Positions 8,817-16,859 of a stretch of 64,000 bases of DNA are shown piece by piece. Made by a program: the position numbers and the translations under genes. Positions within the stretch are counted from its first letter, which is position 1. The number at the start of each line of letters is the position of its first letter. Source of the stretch: Mycolicibacter hiberniae (GTDB lineage: Bacteria; Actinomycetota; Actinomycetes; Mycobacteriales; Mycobacteriaceae); the NCBI RefSeq assembly GCF_010729485.1, contig NZ_AP022609.1, forward strand, positions 3,410,001 to 3,474,000. Reading direction: 5' to 3'. The notes beneath the pieces are model-generated. The model was given only the letters and a program-made list of their open reading frames with translations, did not search any database and was not told where the DNA came from.

Positions 8817-9341
8817 TCAGACGTTGTCGCTGAACTCCGCAGCGGAGTCCAACCGCGCAATTGCCGTGCGGACACCGGCGCGTACCGCCCTCGCGGTCTG
8901 TACCGCAACGGAATCCATGGCTCCATCCACCGTCTGCCATGCCTCGACGACAAGCGATCCCGAGGTCCCGCCGCCGGACGGGGTGAGCACGACCGTCTGC
9001 TCCATGACACATCGCGGCCCGAATTCCGCAGGAGTCCTAAATATCAGCACAAACGCCGCGCTGTCCTCGACAGGCTCGGCGGCTGCCAGGTAGAGCTGTT
9101 GGGTACCGGGGTCCTGCCGGTATGGGGTGATATCGGAGATCAGCCGCTCGGCGACCGATTCCAATGCGGCGCAGGTGCGGAAGCTCAGCGGATTGTTGAG
9201 CAGCTCCTCGCCCTGTTGTTTGCCCGGCGGCGGGATGATCCGCCCCCGGGCCCTTCGCGGGCGGGTATTTCTGCTGTATAGATAGATCGCAATAGCGCCG
9301 CAGCCCAACAAAAGTCCGGCCACGGGCGCGATAACATTCAT
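8817..9341 (-). CDS. Hypothetical membrane-anchored protein
   Basis: 174 residues starting at the ATG at 9341 (MNVIAPVAG). A single N-terminal hydrophobic helix (about 4-22, APVAGLLLGCGAIAIYLYS) is followed by a basic stretch (NTRPRRARGR), giving a signal-anchor with the rest probably cytoplasmic. The soluble part shows no motif I recognise: it has a segment with conserved-looking FRTCAALESVAERLISD and alternating hydrophobic strands. The reading frame stays open far upstream of this ATG (to 9629), but the upstream part is arginine/proline-rich shadow translation and is left out. It converges on selB with an 11-base gap. Function unknown. Confidence 0.7.
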   Translation of the reverse strand: MNVIAPVAGLLLGCGAIAIYLYSRNTRPRRARGRIIPPPGKQQGEELLNNPLSFRTCAALESVAERLISDITPYRQDPGTQQLYLAAAEPVEDSAAFVLIFRTPAEFGPRCVMEQTVVLTPSGGGTSGSLVVEAWQTVDGAMDSVAVQTARAVRAGVRTAIARLDSAAEFSDNV

Positions 9342-9457
9342 ACCGTCGCACCGTACTAGCGCACCGCACGATGCAGTATCGACCGTTCGGTCGACAACGA
9401 GGCCGCCGGCCCGCCGGACTCGCATCCGGCCACCAGCAGCGCGTGGACCCGGGGCGC

Positions 9458-10033
9458 CTAAGTGCTCGCCGGAACCCGGCGGTCCGCGGCGGTCTTGGGC
9501 TTGACGTGCTCGACATCGCCGGTGAACTCTTTTGTCCAGCAGGCGAATTCCAACGTAATACCGTCGGGGTCCTGGAAGTAGAACGATCGGACATACACCC
9601 CCGGGTGCACCGTGGGGCTCGCCTGCCACTCGGACTCGTCGTGATTGAGGATCGGGCCGACCCGCACGCCCTTTTCCTTGAGCCGTTGACGGTAGGCGTC
9701 GAACTTGTCCGCCGGCACGTGGAATGCCAGGTGGTTGAGCGTGCTGACGGCACTCGTGATCTCGCCGATTCCGGGTATGTGGGCCGGCGCGGAGATGCCG
9801 GGCACCCCATCCGGGGCGTCACGGAACCAGAAGAACGCCACGCAGTCGCCGTTACCGGCGTCGAAGAAGAAGTGCTGGCCGATACCTGCGGGCAAGTCCA
9901 GCGATTTGACCAGCGGCATGCCCAGGATGTTGCTGTAGAAGTCGACGGTGCGTTCCATGTCGGAGCACACCATCGCCACGTGATTGATCCCGCTGATTTC
10001 GAATTCGGTGTTCACACCGTGCGGTTTGATCAT
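9458..10033 (-). CDS. VOC-family (glyoxalase/extradiol dioxygenase fold) protein
   Basis: 191 residues with two beta-alpha-beta-beta-beta units. His in GINHVAMVCSDMERTVDFY, His in TLNHLAFHVPADKF and Glu in GITLEFACWT are placed as metal ligands of the vicinal-oxygen-chelate fold. Reaction unknown: glyoxalase, dioxygenase or isomerase are all possible. Start chosen at ATG 10033 (MIKPHG), preceded by GAGGAGTG; an in-frame start at 10075 would overlap the operator. Divergent from the TetR gene at 10120, with a perfect palindrome between. The VOC/TetR/fadE6 order matches Rv0274-Rv0273c-Rv0271c of M. tuberculosis, which supports orthology. Confidence 0.85.
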   Translation of the reverse strand: MIKPHGVNTEFEISGINHVAMVCSDMERTVDFYSNILGMPLVKSLDLPAGIGQHFFFDAGNGDCVAFFWFRDAPDGVPGISAPAHIPGIGEITSAVSTLNHLAFHVPADKFDAYRQRLKEKGVRVGPILNHDESEWQASPTVHPGVYVRSFYFQDPDGITLEFACWTKEFTGDVEHVKPKTAADRRVPAST

Positions 10034-10062
10034 TGTGACACTCCTCTGGCGAAGATCAGAAA

Positions 10063-10084
10063 CTGAATCTAACATCAGATTCAG
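10063..10084. promoter_or_regulatory. Palindromic operator between VOC gene and tetR
   Basis: Perfect inverted repeat CTGAATCT-N6-AGATTCAG in an AT-rich stretch between the divergent VOC (start 10033) and TetR (start 10120) genes. Arm length and spacing fit a dimeric TetR-type repressor site, most simply that of the adjacent regulator acting on both promoters. A partial extra half-site (CAGATTTCAG) follows at about 10081-10090. Confidence 0.6.
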
Positions 10085-10119
10085 ATTTCAGCCAGACCCG
10101 AGACAGGAAGTCCGATCCG

Positions 10120-10761
10120 GTGTCTACCCACCCCGAGCAGCCCGGCCACCGCGGCCCGCTGCCCACCGAGCGGGGCCGACGCACCCAGGCCGCGATCGAC
10201 TCCGCCGCCCGCGCAGTCATCACCCGGAAGGGGGTTCTGGCCGCCACCATCGCCGACATCGCCGCTGAGGCCGGCCGTTCGGCGGCGTCGTTCTACAACT
10301 ACTACGAGTCCAAAGAGGCGATGGTCCGGGAGTGGGCGCTGCGGTTCCGCGACGAGGCCAGCCGGCGAGCGGCCACCGTGACCCGGCACGGGCTGACCAA
10401 TCGGGAACGCATCGAGCAGGCCACCGCCGCGCACTGGTACACCTACCGCAATCGGCTGGCCGAGATGGTCGGCGTGTCTCAGCTCGCGATGGTCAACGAC
10501 GACTTCGCCCGGTACTGGGCGGAGATCTGCGCGGTGCCCGTCGGCCACATCACCGAAACGGTGAAGCGCGCCCAGGCCGAGGGCTACTGCACCGACGACG
10601 ACCCCGCCCTGCTCGCGGTGGCGCTCGTCTCGATGCTCAACCAGTTCTGTTACGTCCAACTCGCCACGCCTCGCGACGACGACGGCCCCGACGACGAGGC
10701 CTGCATCCGCACCCTGGCCAACGTGATCTACCGGGCCATCTACCCCGAGGAGAGTTCCTGA
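10120..10761 (+). CDS. TetR-family transcriptional regulator
   Basis: 213 residues. N-terminal helix-turn-helix: RRTQAAIDSAARAVITRKGVLAATIADIAAEAGRSAASFYNYYESKEAMV region (about residues 18-67), with the characteristic SxxxFYNYYxSKE. The C-terminal ligand domain is typical but not diagnostic of ligand. Start GTG at 10120 just after GGAAG. Likely controls the divergent VOC gene, itself, and perhaps the downstream hydroxyacid dehydrogenase, which begins about 35 bases after its stop. Position next to VOC and fadE6 corresponds to Rv0273c. Confidence 0.9.
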   Translation: MSTHPEQPGHRGPLPTERGRRTQAAIDSAARAVITRKGVLAATIADIAAEAGRSAASFYNYYESKEAMVREWALRFRDEASRRAATVTRHGLTNRERIEQATAAHWYTYRNRLAEMVGVSQLAMVNDDFARYWAEICAVPVGHITETVKRAQAEGYCTDDDPALLAVALVSMLNQFCYVQLATPRDDDGPDDEACIRTLANVIYRAIYPEESS

Positions 10762-10795
10762 GCATGTGGTGCCCGCCCGCCCCCGAGGCAAAGCC

Positions 10796-11752
10796 GTGAC
10801 CGTGCGCGTGCTGGCCCACTTCATTCCCGGCCCGAAGGTCTCGGCGTTCGTGGCGCCCGAATCCGACTGGCTCGACATCCGGTGGTGCGCCGCCGACGAC
10901 GACGCCACCTTCTACCGCGAATTGGCCGAGGCGGAGGTGCTCTGGCACGTGCTGCGTCCGCTCTCCGGTGATGACCTGCGACGCGGACCGCGGTTGCGCC
11001 TGGTGCACAAGTTCGGCGTGGGAATCAACACCATCGACGTCGATGTCGCCACCCAGCGCGGCATAGCGGTGGCCAATATGCCGGGTGCCAACGCCGCCTC
11101 GGTCGCCGAGGGCACCGTGATGCTGATGCTGGCGGTGCTGCGCCGGCTGCTGCCGCTGGACCGAGCGACCCGGGCGATACACGGTTGGCCGACCGATCCC
11201 GACCTGGGCGAACACTGCCGGGACATCGGCGGCTGCGTCGTCGGGCTGGTCGGCTTCGGCAGCATCGCCCAACGGGTGGCCGATATCGTGAGTGCCATGG
11301 GTGCGCAGGTCATCCACACCAGTACCCGCGACGACGGCACGCCGGGCTGGCGGCCCCTGCCGGAGCTGCTGGCCGCGGCCGACATCGTCTCGCTGCACCT
11401 TCCCCTGACCGATGCCACCGAGGGATTGATCGACGAGGCGGCCCTGCAGCAGATGAAGCCCGAGGCGGTGCTGGTCAACACCTCGCGCGGACCGATCGTC
11501 GACGAGGCCGCGCTGGCGGCCGCGCTGAGCCGCGGGCGGCTGGCCGGCGCGGGCCTCGACGTGTTCGCCGTCGAGCCGGTGACCGCGGACAATCCCCTGC
11601 TCGGTTTGGACAATGTCGTGCTGACGCCGCACGTGAGCTGGTACACCGCGGACACCATGCGGCGCTACCTGGCCGCGGCCGTCGACAACTGCCGCCGGCT
11701 GCGTGACGGGCAGCCAATGTCCTACGTAGTCAACCAACCGACTGGTTGTTAG
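10796..11752 (+). CDS. D-isomer-specific 2-hydroxyacid dehydrogenase
   Basis: 318 residues from GTG 10796 (VTVRVLAHF); a GTG at 10766 would add ten residues, but GAGGCAAAG lies suitably before 10796. NAD-binding GLVGFGSIAQRVAD at about 142-155, the catalytic Arg in NTSRGPIVDEAAL, and the catalytic His in LTPHVSWYT show the phosphoglycerate dehydrogenase/hydroxypyruvate reductase superfamily. It lacks a C-terminal ACT domain, so it is probably not biosynthetic SerA. It is downstream of tetR and just before fadE6, in the place where M. tuberculosis has the unrelated Rv0272c. Its 3' end contains a palindrome that may be the fadE6 operator. Substrate unknown. Confidence 0.88.
   Translation: MTVRVLAHFIPGPKVSAFVAPESDWLDIRWCAADDDATFYRELAEAEVLWHVLRPLSGDDLRRGPRLRLVHKFGVGINTIDVDVATQRGIAVANMPGANAASVAEGTVMLMLAVLRRLLPLDRATRAIHGWPTDPDLGEHCRDIGGCVVGLVGFGSIAQRVADIVSAMGAQVIHTSTRDDGTPGWRPLPELLAAADIVSLHLPLTDATEGLIDEAALQQMKPEAVLVNTSRGPIVDEAALAAALSRGRLAGAGLDVFAVEPVTADNPLLGLDNVVLTPHVSWYTADTMRRYLAAAVDNCRRLRDGQPMSYVVNQPTGC
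11735..11748. promoter_or_regulatory. Palindrome CAACC-N4-GGTTG upstream of fadE6
   Basis: Inverted repeat CAACCGACTGGTTG lies in the last codons of the hydroxyacid dehydrogenase gene, 36 bases before the fadE6 ATG. Half-sites of this kind are common in operators of TetR repressors of fatty-acid genes. The binding protein is unknown; the local TetR at 10120 recognises a different palindrome by position. Confidence 0.4.
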
Positions 11753-11784
11753 ATTCACCTCACGTACAACCGAAAGGCGTATCG

Positions 11785-13992
11785 ATGCCGATAGCGATCA
11801 CCTCCGAGCACCAGGACCTGGCCGATTCCGTGCGGTCCTTGCTGACCCGCGCTGTGCCCTCCGAGATGCTGCATGGCGCGATGGACAGCCCCATCGAGAA
11901 CCCGCCCCCGTATTGGCGGGCCGCCGCCGAACAGGGCCTGGCGGGTGTGCACCTGGCCGAGGAGGTCGGCGGCCAGGGCTTCGGAATCCTGGAACTGGCG
12001 GTGGTGCTCGCCGAGTTCGGCTACGGCGCAGTGCCGGGGCCGTTCGTCCCGTCCGCAGTTGCCAGCGCCCTGATCGCCGCCCACGATCCGGCCGCCGCCG
12101 AGCTGAGCGGACTGGCCAGCGGCGAGGTGATCGCCACGTACAGCGTCAACCCCGGGCTGACCGCCACCGCTTCGGGATCGGGTCTGGTGATCCGCGGCCA
12201 GGCCCGCGCCGTGGCCGCCGCCGCCCAGGCGTCGCTGCTGCTACTGCCCGTGGCGACCGACGGCGGAGCGCTGTGGGTGGCGCTGCGCGCCGACCAGCTC
12301 GAGATCGAGCCGGTGGCTAGCGTGGACCCGCTGCGCCCCATCGCCCACGTGCGCGCCGACGGCGTCGAAGTCGACGACGCCGCGGTTCTGCGCAACCTCA
12401 CCGAGGTACGGGCGCGGGCGCTCATCGCCACGCTGCTGTCCGCGGAGGCGATCGGTGTCGCCCGGTGGGCCACCGACACCGCCGCCGAATACGCCAAGAT
12501 CCGCGAGCAGTTCGGCCGGCCGATCGGTCAATTCCAGGCCATCAAGCACAAGTGTGCGGAGATGATCGCCGACACCGAGCGGGCCACCGCGGCGGTGTGG
12601 GACGCCGCCCGGGCCATCGACGAGGCGACCGAGGGCGGGGCGCCCGGTTGGCAAGCCGCGGCGCCGACCGTCGCGTTCGCCACGGCCGTGGCCGCCACCC
12701 TGGCCCCCAGCGCCGCCCAGCGCTGCACCCAGGACTGCATCCAGGTGCACGGCGGCATCGGATTCACCTGGGAGCACGACGCCGGGGTGTACTACCGGCG
12801 CGCGCTGATCCTCGCCGCCTCCTTCGGCGACCGCTCGGCCTACCCCCAGCAGGTGGTCGACACCGCCACCGCCGGCGGTATCCGCAAGATCGACATCGAC
12901 TTGGATCCCGACACCGAGAAGCTGCGCGCCGAGATCAGGGCTGAGGTCGCAGCCCTCAAGGCCATGCCGCACGACCAGCGCACGGTCGCCATCGCCGAGG
13001 GCGGCTGGGTGCTGCCCTACCTGCCCAAGCCGTGGGGACGCGCCGCCGAGCCGATCGAGCAGATCATCATCGAGCAGGAGTTCACCACCGGCCGGGTGCG
13101 TCGCCAGTCGATGGGTATCGCCGCGTGGCTCATCCCATCGATCGTGACGTTCGGCACCGAGGAGCAGAAGCAGCGTTTCCTGCCCCCCACGTTCCGCGGG
13201 GAGCAGATCTGGTGCCAGCTGTTCTCCGAGCCCGGTGCGGGTTCCGACCTGGCCAGCCTGACCACGAAGGCGACCAAGGTCGACGGCGGCTGGCGGATCA
13301 GCGGCCAGAAGATCTGGACCTCGGCCGCGCAGTTCTCCTCCTGGGGAGCCCTGCTGGCCAGGACTGACCCGAGCGCCCCGAAACACGACGGCATCACGTA
13401 CTTCCTGCTGGACATGAAGAGCGAAGGCGTGACCGTCAGCCCGCTGCGTGAACTCACCGGCGGGGCGATGTTCAACACCGTGTTCATCGACGACGTGTTC
13501 ATCCCGGACGAGCTGGTGCTCGGCGAGGTGAACCGCGGCTGGGAGGTCAGCCGTAACACGCTGACGGCCGAGCGGGTTTCCATCGGCGGCTCCGAGATGC
13601 CGTTCCTGGCCAGCCTGGACGGCTTCGTGGAGTTCATGCGCGACGGGCAGTTCGACCACGGCGCGCAGCGCCGGGCCGGCCAGCTGATCGCCGAGGGGCA
13701 CGCCGCCAAGCTGCTCAACCTGCGCTCGACCCTGCTGACCCTGGCGGGCAAGGATCCGATGCCGGCAGCGGCGGTGTCCAAGCTGCTGTCGATGCGCACG
13801 GGTCAGGGTTACGCCGAGTTCGCGGTGGGCACGTTCGGCGGGGATGCCGCGATCGGCGACCGCGACCAGCTTCCCGGCAAGTGGGCCGAGTTCCTGTTGA
13901 TGAGCCGCGCCACCACCATCTACGGCGGCACCTCAGAGGTTCAGCTCAACATCATCGCCGAGCGTCTGCTGGGCCTGCCCCGCGACCCGTAG
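11785..13992 (+). CDS. fadE6: Two-domain acyl-CoA dehydrogenase, FadE6-like
   Basis: 735 residues from ATG 11785, preceded by GAAAGG. Two acyl-CoA dehydrogenase units are fused. The N-terminal unit (1 to about 375) has EQFGRPIGQFQAIKH and QDCIQVHGGIGFTWEHD; the C-terminal unit (about 385-735) has WCQLFSEPGAGSDLASL, the WTSAAQ segment and ATTIYGGTSEVQLNI. It oxidises an acyl-CoA to the enoyl-CoA with FAD; the double architecture resembles mycobacterial FadE enzymes that act on sterol side chains or other bulky acyl groups as paired subunits. Length, sequence character and position next to fadD2 match Rv0271c (FadE6). Physiological substrate not evident. Confidence 0.9.
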   Translation: MPIAITSEHQDLADSVRSLLTRAVPSEMLHGAMDSPIENPPPYWRAAAEQGLAGVHLAEEVGGQGFGILELAVVLAEFGYGAVPGPFVPSAVASALIAAHDPAAAELSGLASGEVIATYSVNPGLTATASGSGLVIRGQARAVAAAAQASLLLLPVATDGGALWVALRADQLEIEPVASVDPLRPIAHVRADGVEVDDAAVLRNLTEVRARALIATLLSAEAIGVARWATDTAAEYAKIREQFGRPIGQFQAIKHKCAEMIADTERATAAVWDAARAIDEATEGGAPGWQAAAPTVAFATAVAATLAPSAAQRCTQDCIQVHGGIGFTWEHDAGVYYRRALILAASFGDRSAYPQQVVDTATAGGIRKIDIDLDPDTEKLRAEIRAEVAALKAMPHDQRTVAIAEGGWVLPYLPKPWGRAAEPIEQIIIEQEFTTGRVRRQSMGIAAWLIPSIVTFGTEEQKQRFLPPTFRGEQIWCQLFSEPGAGSDLASLTTKATKVDGGWRISGQKIWTSAAQFSSWGALLARTDPSAPKHDGITYFLLDMKSEGVTVSPLRELTGGAMFNTVFIDDVFIPDELVLGEVNRGWEVSRNTLTAERVSIGGSEMPFLASLDGFVEFMRDGQFDHGAQRRAGQLIAEGHAAKLLNLRSTLLTLAGKDPMPAAAVSKLLSMRTGQGYAEFAVGTFGGDAAIGDRDQLPGKWAEFLLMSRATTIYGGTSEVQLNIIAERLLGLPRDP

Positions 13993-14008
13993 GCGGTCAC
14001 CCTTTCCC

Positions 14009-14070
14009 GCGAGCAGACACAGAATCGCACGCAGGCACGCCTGCGGATGCGATTCTGTGTCTGCTCAGCG
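14009..14070. repeat. Long palindromic (REP-like) element, copy A
   Basis: Nearly perfect hairpin: 19-base arm GAGCAGACACAGAATCGCA (14011-14029) pairs with 14048-14066; inside it CGCAGGC (14030-14036) pairs with GCCTGCG (14039-14045), leaving a two-base loop and a two-base bulge. The same element recurs at 15025-15086, so the two copies bracket the nuclease gene at 14083-14970. It lies between the convergent stops of fadE6 and the nuclease gene, and could stop transcription from both sides, but there is no T-tract. Confidence 0.9.
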
Positions 14071-14082
14071 GTGGCGCGCACC

Positions 14083-14970
14083 TCAACTTGCCAGCCGTGA
14101 GCGCACCAGCTGGCGTTTGATTCGCGCGGCCGTGCGCGCGGGATGGCGTCGGACGTCTTCGGCAACGATCGGAATCGACGTCCAGCCGACGTCTTGGATA
14201 CCTGCACTGCGCTTCTTGTCGCGCAACATCGCTGGACCGCCGGCATGCCAGTCGACGCTTTCGTACTCCGCGGCCACCTTCACATCAGGCCACGCGAAGT
14301 CGGCACGCCACAACTGGCCGTCGCGGCCGTAGATCGGATATTGAAGCTCAGGCGTCGGGACGCCGTAATCGATCATCACCAGTCGCGCTTCGCTTTCCAT
14401 CGCCGACTCTGCGCGCCCGTCGACGTAGGGCATCAGTTCACGCACCGCGACGATGCCGCGGCGGCCGCCCTGCTCCAGCACCGCCCGGTCCAACTCTGGT
14501 GGAGTGCACCGGCCCGAGTGCACTGCTGCATCAAGCGTTGCGAGCGCGCGGGGGCGTTGCAGCTGTCGCGCGATCTCCACCGCTGTCCACGCCGGCGCGA
14601 TAGCGAGACGCCCTGCAACCGAACGCAACTGGGCACCAACCCGCTGATGCACCATGAGTCCGAGGGTCGGACGCATCCGCACGCCGGGATCCAGAACGTG
14701 TACTGCGGTCGTGTCCTCGGTATCGAAGCCGTAGAGCCGAGCGGCCGTCCCCAGACATGCGATCGCACGCTGCCCCATGAACAGATCGAGCGCCCGCAGC
14801 CGGCCCAGCAGATCCGGCTCCCCCACGCCGTAGACGCCGTACCAGATCCGGGACAGCCCTCCGGTGTTCACCTGAACGTCGAGCTGCTGGCGTGTCATGA
14901 CCGTCAGCAACTGTCGCGTCGTGGCAAACCCGCCGAGTTCGTCAAGGAGCTTCAAGGCACCCGCATGCAT
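14083..14970 (-). CDS. DUF559 endonuclease-like protein with AbiEi-like N-terminal winged helix
   Basis: 295 residues from ATG 14970 (a TTG at 15006 would add twelve). The N-terminal 50 residues (GFATTRQLLTVMTRQQLDVQ...RIWYGVYGVGEP) look like the winged helix of AbiEi-type antitoxins. The middle holds no motif I know. The C-terminal 110 residues resemble DUF559/Vsr-type PD-(D/E)xK nucleases: Glu194 in ESEARL, Asp224 in RADFAWPD, Glu235-Tyr-Glu237, Trp241-His242 and Lys252-Lys253. Its cognate partner, if any, is not adjacent. It is inserted between the convergent fadE6 and fadD2 genes, which are neighbours in M. tuberculosis, and is flanked by two copies of one palindrome. Function unproven; a role tied to that repeat is discussed as a finding. 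Confidence 0.85.
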   Translation of the reverse strand: MHAGALKLLDELGGFATTRQLLTVMTRQQLDVQVNTGGLSRIWYGVYGVGEPDLLGRLRALDLFMGQRAIACLGTAARLYGFDTEDTTAVHVLDPGVRMRPTLGLMVHQRVGAQLRSVAGRLAIAPAWTAVEIARQLQRPRALATLDAAVHSGRCTPPELDRAVLEQGGRRGIVAVRELMPYVDGRAESAMESEARLVMIDYGVPTPELQYPIYGRDGQLWRADFAWPDVKVAAEYESVDWHAGGPAMLRDKKRSAGIQDVGWTSIPIVAEDVRRHPARTAARIKRQLVRSRLAS

Positions 14971-15024
14971 GCCCGCAGTCTGCGAAGGCGTGCCGACTGC
15001 GGCCAATCACCCCTGGGGATAACC

Positions 15025-15086
15025 CGCGAGCAGACGCAGAATCGCACTCGCGGGGACTCCCGCGTGCGATTCTGTGTCTGCTCGCG
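15025..15086. repeat. Long palindromic (REP-like) element, copy B
   Basis: Second copy of the element at 14009. Arm CGCGAGCAGACGCAGAATCG continues to GCAC (15025-15047) and pairs with 15064-15086 with a single G-T wobble. An inner stem GCGGG/CCCGC (15050-15054 with 15059-15063) extends it around a four-base loop. The arms share the core GCAGAC(A/G)CAGAATCGCA with copy A, while the inner loop sequence differs, so the copies diverge at the tip and agree at the stem. It stands about 55 bases before the nuclease start. Confidence 0.9.
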
Positions 15087-15126
15087 GCGGGAACCGCAGC
15101 CTCGATCGCAGCGCGGCGGGAACCGC
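15084..15126 (+). repeat. 14-base direct repeat at the edge of palindrome B
   Basis: GCGGCGGGAACCGC occurs at 15084-15097 and again at 15113-15126, 29 bases apart, running from the outer edge of palindrome B to the end of fadD2. It may be a trace of an insertion or of local slippage. Confidence 0.6.
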
Positions 15127-15129
15127 GAT

Positions 15130-16800
15130 CTACAGGTCGCGCAGCTCGCGCTTGAGGATCTTGCCGGTGGGGTTGCGGGGCAGCTCGTCGAGGAAGATCA
15201 CCTCACGCGGCACCTTGTAGCGGGCCAGGTGCTCCTTGACGTAGACCTTGATGGTGTCCTCGTCGACGCTGGAGCCTTCCTTTCTCACCACAAAGGCCCG
15301 CAGCCGTGCGCCCCATTCCTTGTCATCGACGCCCAGGGCGGTCGCCTCGATCACGTCGGGGTGTCCGCTGATCAGATCCTCGACCTCCGCCGGGAAGACG
15401 TTCTCGCCGCCGGAGACGATCATCTCGTCGTCGCGACCGCTGACATAGAGCAGGCCCCGCTCGTCGAAGTAGCCGACATCGCCCGAAGACAGCAGTCCGT
15501 CGATGATCTGCTTGCCGCCGCCACCGGTGTAGCCCTGGAACGGGAAGAAGTTGCCGACGAAGATTCGCCCGACCTCACCCTGCGGCACTTCGTTGCCGTT
15601 GTCGTCGAGGATCCTGACCTTGACGCCCTTGACCACCGGGCCGACCGTCGCCGGGTTGTGCTGAAGGTCGGCGGGTCCGGCAATGGTGGCGAAGGCGACC
15701 TCGGTGGACCCGTACATGTTGTAGATGATCGGTCCGAGGTCCTTCATGGCCCGGCTCGCCAGTTCCCCGCCGAGCTGCGACCCGGAGACGAAGACGATCC
15801 GCAGGTGCGACAGATCCGGTTTGGGACTGGTCTTCTCCAGCTCGTCGAGGATCCGGGACAGCATGACCGGCACGACGACCATCGCGGTCACCTTGTGCTT
15901 CTCCAGGTCAGCCAACACGGTCGCGGGCTTGAAGCGGCGCCGCAACACCAGGGTAGAGCCGAAGAACATCGCCAGGGTGCCGTGCAGATAGCCCAGGGCG
16001 TGGAACATCGGTGACGGTAACGACGTCACTTCCCCGGCCCGGAACGGGACGTGGGACAAAATGCCGCCGATGGGCGCCAGCGTCGGCGGGGTGGCGCGGT
16101 TGGCGCCCTTGGGGGTCCCGGTGGTGCCGGACGTCAGGATGATGATCGAGGAGTGCTTGGTGACCTTGGGCGCCGGCGCCTTGCTGCTGCGCGCGATCAG
16201 CTGAGCCAACGTCTCGTCGACGCTGCCCGACGGCTCGTCGCTGTCGGGGTTGACCCCCAGTGCGCGCAACTTGCCCAGCTCCGGCGTGGCCTGCGCGACG
16301 GCGGCGGTGTACTCGTCGTCGTAGATGATCAGTTTGGCGCCTTCGCGCTCGGAGACGTCCTTGATCTGCGGGCCGGAGAACTCACTGTTCAGCAGGATCA
16401 GCCGGGCACCGACCCGGGCGCAGCCGTAGTTGGCGATCAGGAACCAGCGGTGGTTGCGGGCCAAGATCGCCACCCCGTCGCCGCCGCGGACTCCCATCGC
16501 GAGCAGGCCGTTGGCCACGGCGTTGACGGCATCGTCGAGTTCCTTGAACGTGATGCTGCCGTCGTCGTCGATGACGGCGATGCCGTTCGGGTTGCGCCGG
16601 GCGTTGAGCGCCGGAATCATCCCCAACTCACCCCAGCGCGCTCCGTCGGAGAGTGCGCTGGCGATGACCTTCGGCGATTCCAGCTTCAGCGCCCCGGACT
16701 GCAGGATCTTGCGCAGATAATGCAACTCGGCCCCGCCGCGTTCGAGATAGCGACCGAGCTTGGTTACAGCCTGGCTGGGCAGGTCGGTGAGCTTAGCCAT
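15130..16800 (-). CDS. fadD2: Fatty-acid CoA ligase, FadD2-like
   Basis: 556-residue AMP-forming acyl-CoA synthetase. It activates a fatty acid with ATP and CoA. The AMP-binding P-loop-like IIILTSGTTGTPKGA is at about 222-236, the A5 motif NMYGSTEVA near 380, SSGDVGYFDERGLLYVSGRDD near 445, and the C-terminal catalytic lysine in PRNPTGKILKREL near 545. The N-terminal leader (AELHYLRKILQSGALKLESP) is as I remember for FadD2 (Rv0270). Start ATG 16800. It is convergent with the nuclease gene and fadE6, and diverges from polD2. Substrate chain length cannot be read from sequence. Confidence 0.92.
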   Translation of the reverse strand: MAKLTDLPSQAVTKLGRYLERGGAELHYLRKILQSGALKLESPKVIASALSDGARWGELGMIPALNARRNPNGIAVIDDDGSITFKELDDAVNAVANGLLAMGVRGGDGVAILARNHRWFLIANYGCARVGARLILLNSEFSGPQIKDVSEREGAKLIIYDDEYTAAVAQATPELGKLRALGVNPDSDEPSGSVDETLAQLIARSSKAPAPKVTKHSSIIILTSGTTGTPKGANRATPPTLAPIGGILSHVPFRAGEVTSLPSPMFHALGYLHGTLAMFFGSTLVLRRRFKPATVLADLEKHKVTAMVVVPVMLSRILDELEKTSPKPDLSHLRIVFVSGSQLGGELASRAMKDLGPIIYNMYGSTEVAFATIAGPADLQHNPATVGPVVKGVKVRILDDNGNEVPQGEVGRIFVGNFFPFQGYTGGGGKQIIDGLLSSGDVGYFDERGLLYVSGRDDEMIVSGGENVFPAEVEDLISGHPDVIEATALGVDDKEWGARLRAFVVRKEGSSVDEDTIKVYVKEHLARYKVPREVIFLDELPRNPTGKILKRELRDL

Positions 16801-16859
16801 GGCACAACCTTATGTGACGCAGATCGCCGTCGGGCGGGGGACGGTGCGCTCTCGTTAAT

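Noticed and set aside
12241..13701. 486-codon antisense frame inside fadE6
   Set aside because: Shadow of an unmistakable acyl-CoA dehydrogenase gene.
14143..16014. 623-codon plus-strand frame across the nuclease and fadD2 genes
   Set aside because: Antisense to two real genes and runs through palindrome B, with no protein-like character.
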